DNA of 10,025 nt, taken from positions 1 to 10,025 of the forward strand of contig DHVS01000034.1 of NCBI GenBank assembly GCA_002412795.1. Reading direction: 5' to 3'. Of the stretch, positions 1 to 6,155 are shown in pieces. The notes under the pieces were generated by a model. The model was given only the letters and a program-made list of their open reading frames with translations, was not told the origin of the DNA and made no database searches. This DNA comes from a bacterium UBP2_UBA5202 (GTDB lineage: Bacteria; Edwardsbacteria; AC1; EtOH8). Position 1 is the first letter of the stretch. Every line of letters starts with the position of its first letter. The position numbers and the translations under genes are program-made.

Positions 1-68
1 CGCAACTGTTACCATTTTAACTCTTACCAAGAGAAGGGGCGGGGAATGAGTTATAGCTTAACTAAAAA
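1..68. other. intergenic region downstream of glgA
   Basis: Short AT-rich stretch after the glgA stop. On the minus strand a weak hairpin (5-bp arms at 21-25 and 29-33, 3-base loop) is followed by a modest A/T-rich run, so it could be a poor terminator. An ATG on the minus strand at 15-13 opens five codons before the window ends. It could be the start of another gene, but five codons cannot support a call. Confidence 0.3.
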
Positions 69-1535
69 TTAGTTCTTCTGAATCAACGAGTAGTACAGCT
101 CCTGATACTTTATGGCTGACCGGTCCCAGGAAAAATCCCCAGACATGGCCCGTCCGGTCAGCAGCGACCAGTCTTCTTTTTTGCGGTATACCTGCAAAGC
201 CTTTTTGACCGCCGAAACCAGTTCCGGGGAATTGAACCCGTCGAACAGGAAACCGTTGGAATCGGAGAAGGAAGGCTCATAGTCCACTATGGTGTCGGCC
301 AGTCCGCCGGTCCTTCTGGCTACCGGGATGCTGCCGTACCGCAGGGCGATCATCTGTCCCAGTCCGCAGGGCTCGTAAAGCGAGGGCATCAGGAACATAT
401 CCGATCCGGCGTACATCAGATGGGACAGGCCGGGGTCGAAGCTCAGGCTCAATCCAAAATTCTGGGGATAGAGGCGTTTCTTCCGCTCAAAGGCATCGTG
501 ATACCTTTGTTCCCCGGTGCCCAGCACGGCCAGGTCGCAGCCCAACTCCACCAGCTCATCCACAGCTTCCAGCACTAGGTCGCAGCCTTTCTGACCGGCC
601 AGCCTGGTGACCATGGCCAGCAGGGGGCGGTTCCCGGAATGGACCAATCCCAGTTTTTTATAGAGGATGCGCTTAAGGTTGCTCTTGTTGGCTGTCCGGG
701 CCTGATCATAGTTAATCGTCAGGTATTTGTCGGCGGCCGGGTCCCATTCCTGGTAGTCGATCCCGTTGATGATGCCGGTCAGGACTTTTTCTCTGGCCTT
801 CAGGGCCCCGTCCAGCTGAAAGCCCTGTTCGGGGGTCAGTATCTCCCTGGCATAAGTGGGACTGACCGTGGTAAGACGGTCGGCGAAGAAGATCCCGCCC
901 TTGAGGTAATTCACCTGGCCGTAAAATTCCAGCCCATCCATCTTGAAATATTTTTCAGGCAGTCCGGTCAGCGCATATTGCTCTTTTGGGAACACCCCCT
1001 GATATGCCAGGTTGTGAATGGTAAAAACAGTGTTTGTCTTTTCCCAAAACGTTTTGCGGCCGGGACTGCACCTGATCAGGGCCGGGATCAGTCCGGTCTG
1101 CCAGTCGTGGCAGTGGACCACATCGGGCGGCTGTTCCAAAGTTTCGATCAGTTCAACGGCGGCCCGGCAGAAAAGGGCGAAGCGGAAGGCGTTGTCCGGA
1201 TAATCTCCGGCAGCAGTGCCGTAAAGTTCGGATCGTCCTGAGAAGGCCGGATGATCCAGAAACAAAGTGGTGATTCCCGGAAGGTGGTCTGACTTAAGAA
1301 TATTAACGCAGTGGCTGACATTTTCGATAGAACAGGTTATGGTCTGGCCGGTCCCGGTGACATTGAACTTCCGGGGATCAATTATCCGGTAAGCCGGCAG
1401 AATGACGGTGTTCTTATGGCCCAGCCTGGCCAAAGCCTGTGGCAGGGCTCCGGCCACGTCGGCCAGGCCCCCGGTCTTGGCAAAGGGATGGACCTCGGAG
1501 GAAACCGTCACTATGTGCAGCGGCCGGAAGCTCAA
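69..1535 (-). CDS. glgA: glycogen synthase (ADP-glucose type, GT5)
   Basis: Cytoplasmic glycosyltransferase that adds glucose from ADP-glucose to the non-reducing end of a growing alpha-1,4-glucan. The 488 residues are close to the usual bacterial GlgA length (about 480). The N-terminal lobe carries the KTGGLADV nucleotide-sugar motif at residues 20-27, followed by HDWQTG at 143-148 and TTVSPTYA at 222-229. The C-terminal lobe has RLAGQKG at 311-317, supplying the conserved Arg and Lys, and SLYEPCGLGQM at 385-395 with the catalytic-site Glu at 388, as in retaining GT-B enzymes. The start is TTG at 1535. It overlaps the stop of the preceding galT-like gene by 4 bp (TTGA), and a purine-rich GAGGTG lies just upstream inside that gene. 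No ATG occurs before residue 199, so the TTG start is well supported. Translational coupling to galT is likely, and transcription probably comes from the promoter upstream of galT. Confidence 0.97.
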   Translation of the reverse strand: MSFRPLHIVTVSSEVHPFAKTGGLADVAGALPQALARLGHKNTVILPAYRIIDPRKFNVTGTGQTITCSIENVSHCVNILKSDHLPGITTLFLDHPAFSGRSELYGTAAGDYPDNAFRFALFCRAAVELIETLEQPPDVVHCHDWQTGLIPALIRCSPGRKTFWEKTNTVFTIHNLAYQGVFPKEQYALTGLPEKYFKMDGLEFYGQVNYLKGGIFFADRLTTVSPTYAREILTPEQGFQLDGALKAREKVLTGIINGIDYQEWDPAADKYLTINYDQARTANKSNLKRILYKKLGLVHSGNRPLLAMVTRLAGQKGCDLVLEAVDELVELGCDLAVLGTGEQRYHDAFERKKRLYPQNFGLSLSFDPGLSHLMYAGSDMFLMPSLYEPCGLGQMIALRYGSIPVARRTGGLADTIVDYEPSFSDSNGFLFDGFNSPELVSAVKKALQVYRKKEDWSLLTGRAMSGDFSWDRSAIKYQELYYSLIQKN

Positions 1536-2533
1536 CCTATCTGCACCTCACGCAGAAACCGGGCATACTCCTCGGGCGGGGTGGGGTTGATGTAAAAGCC
1601 CGTTCCCCGCTCAAAGCCGGCCACCCTGGTCAGCCGGGGCATTATCTCCATATGCCAGTGAAAATGCTGGAGCCCTGATATCTGGCAGGGGGCGGTGTGC
1701 AGTACCAGGTTATAGGGAGGATTGTTGACCGAGGCCTTGATCCGAAGCAGGGTCTCCTTAAGCATGGCGGCCAGCAGGGCCAGGTCGGCCGGGGTGCTGT
1801 TCTCAAAATTGGATTCGTGTTTTTTGGGCAGCAGCCAGCATTCAAAGGGGAAGCGGGCGGCAAAGGGGGCGATGGAGATGAAATTTTCGTTTTCCAGCAC
1901 CAACCGGCGGCGGTCTACTGTTTCCTGCTTGACTATGTCGCAGAAAACGCAGCGTTCCTTGTAGTCGTAGTATTCCCGGGCCCCGGCCAGTTCCTCGTTG
2001 ATGCTCTTGGGAATGATGGGCGTGGCTATCAGCTGGCTATGGCTGTGTTCCAGCGAGGCCCCGGCCCGGTAACCCTGGTTCTTGAATACCATCAGGTATT
2101 TCAGCCGGGCGTCCCGCTTCAGATCCTGCATCCGGGAAACATAGGAGGATAAAATGTTCTGGATGTGCGGTGTGTCCAGGTCGGATAAAAAACGGTTGTG
2201 CTCCGGCATTTCCACTATGATCTCGTGGGCCCCGATGCCGGACATCTTGTCGTAAAGCCCTTCGCCGGATTTTTCAAGTTCGCCTTCCACCCTCAGGGCC
2301 GGGTATTTGTTGGCGATCACCCTCAGCTGCCAGCCGGGGGAGTTGGGGGCCGTGTCCGGCGGCCTGACGGCCAGTATCTCGGGCGTGGTCAGATGCTCCT
2401 GTCCGTAGCAAAAGGGGCAGGAGCCTTGGCTTACCACCGGGGCGGGGATCTCATAATCCACCGGGCGTTTGCCCCGTTCGGTGGAGATTATCACCCAGCG
2501 GCCGATGATGGGATCTTTGCGCAGTTCAGGCAT
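1532..2533 (-). CDS. galT: galactose-1-phosphate uridylyltransferase family (GalT)
   Basis: HIT-superfamily nucleotidylyltransferase of 333 residues. It probably exchanges UMP between UDP-glucose and galactose-1-P in the Leloir pathway. Visible motifs are CPFC (Cys39 and Cys42), H112 in PEHN, and the active-site HSH at 163-165. By alignment with E. coli GalT, C39, C42, H112 and H163 would bind zinc and H165 would be the nucleophile that carries the nucleotide. A second CVFC pair (195-198) and the HFHWH cluster at 290-294 form the C-terminal HIT half. The active site reads HSH where classical GalT has HPH. Plant ADP-glucose phosphorylase belongs to this same family, and the next gene (glgA) uses ADP-glucose, so an adenylyl specificity is possible. 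The start is ATG at 2533, 23-odd bases after the predicted transcription start, with no obvious Shine-Dalgarno. It is the first gene of a two-gene operon. Confidence 0.92.
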   Translation of the reverse strand: MPELRKDPIIGRWVIISTERGKRPVDYEIPAPVVSQGSCPFCYGQEHLTTPEILAVRPPDTAPNSPGWQLRVIANKYPALRVEGELEKSGEGLYDKMSGIGAHEIIVEMPEHNRFLSDLDTPHIQNILSSYVSRMQDLKRDARLKYLMVFKNQGYRAGASLEHSHSQLIATPIIPKSINEELAGAREYYDYKERCVFCDIVKQETVDRRRLVLENENFISIAPFAARFPFECWLLPKKHESNFENSTPADLALLAAMLKETLLRIKASVNNPPYNLVLHTAPCQISGLQHFHWHMEIMPRLTRVAGFERGTGFYINPTPPEEYARFLREVQIG

Positions 2534-2562
2534 AATACATGATAAAAAAGTGTTAAACTTGA

Positions 2563-2591
2563 ATTATATCTGCTAATTATTGTAAAGTCAA
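2563..2591 (-). promoter_or_regulatory. sigma70-type promoter of galT-glgA
   Basis: Reading the minus strand, TTGACT (2591-2586) is followed by exactly 17 bases and then a perfect TATAAT (2568-2563). Transcription would start near 2556, about 23 bases before the galT ATG. It lies directly behind the terminator of the preceding gene, so galT-glgA forms its own transcription unit. Confidence 0.8.
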
Positions 2592-2597
2592 TGAAAT

Positions 2598-2626
2598 AAG
2601 AGGCCGGTTTTTATAACCGGCCTCTT
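2598..2626 (-). terminator. hairpin terminator after the SurA-like gene
   Basis: Perfect 12-bp GC-rich stem (arms 2598-2609 and 2615-2626) with a 5-base loop, 25 bp beyond the stop of the peptidyl-prolyl isomerase-like gene. On the minus strand the right side continues as a short T-rich stretch (ATTTCATT). The tail is weaker than in a canonical rho-independent terminator, but the stem is very strong and the galT promoter begins immediately after it. Confidence 0.75.
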
Positions 2627-2650
2627 GAGGTTGGATCGTGGTCAGCGGAA

Positions 2651-4114
2651 TTATTTCTTGCCGTCTTCTTTTTGTTCCGGCTGGTCGGGGGCGGCCGGGG
2701 TTTCCTCGGGATAAGTGATGGCGGCCTCGGCCTTGAGGCGGTTCAGAAGGTTGTCGAAATTCGCCTTCTGCTGGTCACGCTGCATCTGTCCCGAGATCTG
2801 GCTCTTGACCTGGTCCAGCGTCTTAAAGCCGGCCGGGGTCTTCTCTTCAACCTTATAAATGGCATACTGGGTGAAATACTTGACCGGAGCCAGGGTATAA
2901 GCGCCGTCCTTGAGCTTGCCGGCCGCGGAAAATACCTTGGGATCGATCTGAGTCTTGTCCACCAGGCCCAGGTCGCCGGCCTTGTCCCTAGTGGCGGCGT
3001 CGGTTGAAACTTTTCCGGCCAGGCTGTCGAACTTGTCTGGGTTGGCCTTAAGGTCGGTCAGCGCTTTGTTGGCATCGGCCTCGGTGTTGAACACCATCCA
3101 GCGCAGGTGCAGTTTGGAGCCTTCTTTTTTGATCCGCTTGACCACCGAAAATTTGGGGGAGATGGGGATGATCGAAGATATGCTGCCCTTGGGAGTCTTG
3201 ACGAAAAGCACCTGGTCCAGATCGGGATTGTCGCCCCGGTTCAGCTGGGCCATTTCGCCGCCCTTATGGGAATTGTCGGATACCGAGTATTTCATGGCCA
3301 GACTGTCAAAGAAAGATTTTTTCATCTGGGCCAGCTTCAGCACCTTTTCGGCCTCGGCTTTGGTGTTCACAATGATGTTGCGGGCTTTGACTGTTTCCAC
3401 GATCTTGTAAGCATCCTTATTGGCTTCGTAGTTCTTTTTGATCTCCTGTTCGGTGGGCTGGGATTTCAGGATCACCTCATTGTTGTAAAATCCCCTGATC
3501 ATGACGTCGTAGCGGGTGTCCACCAGCTGCTGGTTTATGGCCGGATCGTTGCCGACCCCGGCCTTGACCGCTGCGTCATATAATAGTTTTTTCTGGATCA
3601 GCCTTTCCAGGAACTGCTTTTTGCCGGCCTCGTTTTCGAACTGGGCCCGGTACTGGGCGGGAACCTTCTCCAGTTCGGCGTCAAATTCCAGTTTGGTGAT
3701 GGGCTGGCCGTTGATGATCACCGAATATTCCCTGAAGTTCTTGTTGAAGCAGCGGCCCACTCCTTCCATGGCCAGGCTGTCGGCCTGGGCCAGTTGGGCG
3801 GGCTTGTCCTTGTACAGGGTGACCACCTTCTGATAAACCTCGGCGGCTTTCTGGTAATCGCCGGAGCGCTCGTAGGCCAACCCCAGGTAATAGGCATAAT
3901 CCTTGACCATTTTTGACTTGGGATAGATGTCCAGCAGCTCGGTGAAGGATGCGATGGCCTCGGCGTATTGCTGGTGGTTCAGGTTCAACTGGGCTATCTT
4001 ATACATCAGTTCTTCGGGGCTGGCGGTCTTTTTCTTTTCGGCGGCCAGGGCCAAAGAGGATGTAAGAAGTAGCGACAAGGCCAGGACCATGGTCAATAGT
4101 TTTTTCGGGGACAT
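2651..4114 (-). CDS. TPR and SurA-like parvulin-domain periplasmic protein
   Basis: Exported 487-residue protein, probably a chaperone for envelope or outer-membrane proteins. Residues 1-25 form a signal peptide (Lys-rich start, Leu-rich core, ALA-A cleavage site). Residues 33-125 look like two to three TPR units (for example YAEAIASFTELLDIYP and YQKAAEVYQKVV). Residues 130-240 match the helical SurA N-terminal region (VIINGQPITKLEFDAEL, then FLERLIQKKLL). Two parvulin-like domains follow, about 243-330 (with SDNSHKGGEMAQLNRG) and 335-425 (with AGDLGLV). The C-terminal tail is charged and low-complexity (470-487). The strand where parvulins carry HIL with the catalytic His reads ARNIIV in domain 1 and LRWMVF in domain 2, so isomerase activity is doubtful. 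The start at ATG 4114 is supported by AGGAGG at 4124-4119, four bases upstream. A strong hairpin terminator follows. Confidence 0.88.
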   Translation of the reverse strand: MSPKKLLTMVLALSLLLTSSLALAAEKKKTASPEELMYKIAQLNLNHQQYAEAIASFTELLDIYPKSKMVKDYAYYLGLAYERSGDYQKAAEVYQKVVTLYKDKPAQLAQADSLAMEGVGRCFNKNFREYSVIINGQPITKLEFDAELEKVPAQYRAQFENEAGKKQFLERLIQKKLLYDAAVKAGVGNDPAINQQLVDTRYDVMIRGFYNNEVILKSQPTEQEIKKNYEANKDAYKIVETVKARNIIVNTKAEAEKVLKLAQMKKSFFDSLAMKYSVSDNSHKGGEMAQLNRGDNPDLDQVLFVKTPKGSISSIIPISPKFSVVKRIKKEGSKLHLRWMVFNTEADANKALTDLKANPDKFDSLAGKVSTDAATRDKAGDLGLVDKTQIDPKVFSAAGKLKDGAYTLAPVKYFTQYAIYKVEEKTPAGFKTLDQVKSQISGQMQRDQQKANFDNLLNRLKAEAAITYPEETPAAPDQPEQKEDGKK

Positions 4115-4225
4115 GCTGCCTCCTAAATTTGGTTTATGATGGGTTTATTTGTTGTTGGAGTTATTCCATTAAAAAGTGTCAAACGTCAGGGGAGGGGCAG
4201 GTCTTGGGTCTGATCAGGAAAAAGA
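4115..4225. promoter_or_regulatory. leader of the SurA-like gene with ribosome binding site
   Basis: This 111-bp gap separates the lipid-kinase-like gene from the SurA-like gene. A perfect AGGAGG ribosome binding site lies at 4124-4119. A TTGACA-like -35 box is present on the minus strand at 4182-4177, but I find no acceptable -10 box at 16-18 bases, so a promoter here is only suspected. Confidence 0.4.
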
Positions 4226-4852
4226 TCAATGGACCAGCCACTGCATCACGGCCCCGGCGGCCAGGGGCACCCGGATGTTGTCATCCAGCGGTATGGGCAG
4301 AAGCTCCACGATCATGGCCACGGCCGCTCCGATCACCATCCGGGACAGGCTCAGGTCTGAATGGGGCAGGAATATCAAGGCGGTCCCTATCATCAGGCAT
4401 CCGGCGAAACCGGCAACCGTGCCCTCAAAGGATTTTAAAAAGAACTTTGTCTTACCCAGGTTGCGGCCCACCATGGCGGCCAGGGCATCGCCGATCACCA
4501 GAAAACAGATGGCGGCCATGGCGATGAACGGCTGGAACAACACTATGCAGGCCAGCGAGGACAACATCAGGTAGGTGGCCCCGGTCAGGGCGTCGATCTC
4601 GTGCCGCCGCAGCAGGGGGCCGAAGATGTCGATGAAGATTATCTTGATGAACTGGTGGCGCAGCCGGGTGATGTCCAGGGCCAGGGTGGCGGCGGCGGCG
4701 GCCAGCAGGATCCACTTGGCCAGATAGGTGTACGGCTTGCCGGTGGTATTTTCCAGCAGGAACGCCCCGTAATAAAGGAAGGGAACGGTCAGCCCGGCCA
4801 GCATATGAAAGGCTTTGCGCCGGATCTCGCGCTGCAGATTAAGGGTGGTCAT
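4226..4852 (-). CDS. SEC59/DGK1/VTE5-family membrane kinase (dolichol/phytol/diacylglycerol kinase-like)
   Basis: Polytopic inner-membrane protein of 208 residues from the chosen ATG. Members of this family, which are related to CDP-diglyceride synthases, use CTP to phosphorylate long-chain lipid alcohols or diacylglycerol. The substrate here cannot be told from sequence. Conserved elements are EIRRKAFHMLAGL near residues 9-21, LTGATY (89-94), IGDALAAMVGRNLGK (120-134), KSFEG (140-144) and ELLPIPLDDNIRVPLAAG (183-200). About five to six hydrophobic segments are visible. The reading frame extends to a TTG at 4900 and another ATG at 4876. I prefer the ATG at 4852 because family members start close to the RRK.FH motif and the extra residues come from a repeat-like intergenic stretch. 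No clear Shine-Dalgarno is present. The genes on both sides act in the envelope, which fits a role in lipid supply or salvage, but that is inference. Confidence 0.82.
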   Translation of the reverse strand: MTTLNLQREIRRKAFHMLAGLTVPFLYYGAFLLENTTGKPYTYLAKWILLAAAAATLALDITRLRHQFIKIIFIDIFGPLLRRHEIDALTGATYLMLSSLACIVLFQPFIAMAAICFLVIGDALAAMVGRNLGKTKFFLKSFEGTVAGFAGCLMIGTALIFLPHSDLSLSRMVIGAAVAMIVELLPIPLDDNIRVPLAAGAVMQWLVH

Positions 4853-4985
4853 GTTTTTAAGTAACCGTTCAGCCATAAAGGCACTAAGACACAAATGCAA
4901 TTAACAATTAACGAAATCAGCCCCTTGGGGTCCCATTCTACTGCGCTCAGGACATGCTTAGTGGCTCAGATTAGCTTTAAAAAGG
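4853..4985. repeat. intergenic region with repeat-like segments
   Basis: This 133-bp gap between the barrel gene and the lipid-kinase-like gene has two stretches that resemble dispersed intergenic repeats. One, at about 4862-4895, contains CATAAAGGCACTAAGACACA, a motif type I recall from non-coding DNA of many environmental genomes. The other, at about 4921-4969, holds a CCCCTTGGGG mini-hairpin followed by CTGCGCTCAGGACATGC, akin to the GCTCAG-containing repeat near 8500. I see no convincing promoter or terminator. Confidence 0.35.
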
Positions 4986-5954
4986 TTAAAAGTTCAACGA
5001 AGCCGAAAGCCGGGTGCTGTTGCCCAGGTCCTGGCTGCCCAGATAGGCGTAATCAAAACTGAAGCGTCCCAGCACCAAGCCGGCCCCGGCCGCCAGCCGC
5101 CCCAGGTCGGAGCCCAACCGCAGGGCCAGCCTTTGTTTTAAGACATATTCCAGGCCGTAGTGGGTGTCGGCACTTAAATTTCCGACATTATACTGCGAGG
5201 CTGTCCGCCGCCCTTCAAACCTGATATCAAAACCGGCCGAGACTGTCAGGGCCTTGGTGCCGGCAAATACCGGATTCCAGGAGAGACCCAGCCGGGCGGC
5301 CGGGGAGATGATCTCCTTTTCTCCGGTGTCCCAGGCCAGGTAGGTGGTGGTGATGTCCTGCAGGTTCAGGCCCAGCCGCAGATCGTGAGACATCCGGGCC
5401 AATACCCCGGCATCCAGGCCGATGCCCCAGGCGCTGTTGCCGCCTACGGATTTGTTGACCAGTTTCAGATTGGCGCCCCAGAAAATATCCTTGCGGTACA
5501 TCCGGCTGTAATTCAGGAACAGGGCCGATTCGGCGTCCTGGATATAAGTTATAAGGTTCTCATCCAGCCTTTCTCCGGGGTCCATTATACCGTTGCCGTT
5601 CAGGTCCAACAGGGCATTGTTGGTATATGGTATGCCAGTGATCGAGAGTCTGATGAAAACAAGCCCCAGTCCGCCGTTCCTGACCGGGCGGCTGTAGCCC
5701 AGGGCGTCATAGGTCAATAGGCCGTCAAAGTTTGAGGAATGGTTGAAGATCATCTGGTGGTTGGAGAGGGCGGTAGCCGCAGGGTTCCAGTAGGAGGCGA
5801 ACCCGTCGTCGGCGATGGAGACATACGCCCCGCCCATTCCCAGGGCCCTGCCCCCCATGCCAAAACTCAAAAACTCCCCGGCATATTTATCGGCCAGGGC
5901 CGGAGCAGCGGTCAGGCAGAGGGCCAGCATCAATTTTAATGTTTTACGCATCAT
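4986..5954 (-). CDS. PorV/PorQ (UPF0164) family outer-membrane beta-barrel protein
   Basis: Outer-membrane protein of 322 residues from the chosen ATG. Residues 1-21 are a signal peptide (MMRKTLKLMLALC, then APALA). The family hallmark follows at 32-60: GMGGRALGMGGAYVSIADD, then YWNPAA. The rest alternates hydrophobic and polar residues in beta-strand fashion and ends in SLNF; a C-terminal Phe is the usual signal for barrel assembly. In the FCB group such proteins serve type IX secretion (PorV, PorQ) or resemble FadL-like lipid channels; the role of this one is unknown. Residues 117-128 read DLNGNGIMDPGE, an EF-hand-like calcium loop placed between strands. The frame extends up to 6044, but those extra 30 codons run through an inverted repeat and would bury the signal peptide, so the ATG at 5954 (or the next codon, 5951) is preferred. 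A promoter and a structured leader precede the gene. Confidence 0.87.
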   Translation of the reverse strand: MMRKTLKLMLALCLTAAPALADKYAGEFLSFGMGGRALGMGGAYVSIADDGFASYWNPAATALSNHQMIFNHSSNFDGLLTYDALGYSRPVRNGGLGLVFIRLSITGIPYTNNALLDLNGNGIMDPGERLDENLITYIQDAESALFLNYSRMYRKDIFWGANLKLVNKSVGGNSAWGIGLDAGVLARMSHDLRLGLNLQDITTTYLAWDTGEKEIISPAARLGLSWNPVFAGTKALTVSAGFDIRFEGRRTASQYNVGNLSADTHYGLEYVLKQRLALRLGSDLGRLAAGAGLVLGRFSFDYAYLGSQDLGNSTRLSASLNF

Positions 5955-5960
5955 AGTACC

Positions 5961-6114
5961 ACGGATATAGAAAAATCCTATCGTTAAGGTTTTGGAAGAG
6001 CAGAAAAACAGCAAAGCGCCGTGGAACAACGGTTCAAACGGCATCGTCGGCTGGCGGGAAGAGGGACTGATTTTCTGTGTTCCGTACCTTAAACAGCGAT
6101 AGGATATTCTCCGT
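5961..6114 (-). repeat. long imperfect inverted repeat in the porV-like leader
   Basis: The left arm (5961-6011) and right arm (6067-6114) are imperfect reverse complements, starting ACGGA and sharing ATCCTATCG, TTAAGG, GGAA and CAGAAAA in the same order. The core ATCCTATCG (5975-5983) matches 6097-6105 perfectly. A 55-base middle (6012-6066) separates the arms and contains its own small GCCG...CGGC-type hairpin. In the transcript this would fold into a long stem with its base about six bases from the ATG. It could equally be a degenerate miniature element with terminal inverted repeats. Confidence 0.65.
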
Positions 6115-6126
6115 AATTATCTTATA

Positions 6127-6155
6127 AATATACTCTAAAAATCACTTTTTGTCAA
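6127..6155 (-). promoter_or_regulatory. sigma70-type promoter of the porV-like gene
   Basis: On the minus strand TTGACA (6155-6150) is followed by 17 bases and TATATT (6132-6127). The -35 box lies inside the last codons of the glycosidase-like gene (Leu-Asp-Lys). Transcription would begin near 6120, giving a leader of about 165 bases that starts almost at the edge of the inverted repeat. Confidence 0.65.

Noticed and set aside
1..15. possible start of another minus-strand gene (ATG plus four codons)
   Set aside because: Five codons are too few to support a gene; it would need sequence beyond the left edge.
49..63. small stem AGTTA/TAACT just after the glgA stop as a terminator
   Set aside because: The stem is only 5 bp, AT-only apart from one pair, and its A-run is on the wrong side for minus-strand transcription.
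639..1241. 200-residue plus-strand open frame opposite glgA
   Set aside because: It lies wholly within glgA, whose identity is certain from motifs, and shows no start signal or protein-like domain of its own.
4853..4900. 16-codon extension of the lipid-kinase-like gene to a TTG start
   Set aside because: The extension is encoded by a repeat-like intergenic motif, lacks a ribosome binding site and is not expected ahead of the conserved RRK.FH segment.
5955..6044. 30-codon N-terminal extension of the PorV-like gene starting MPFEPLF
   Set aside because: It runs through the inverted repeat and would place a second hydrophobic stretch before an already complete signal peptide. The start at 5954 fits the family better.
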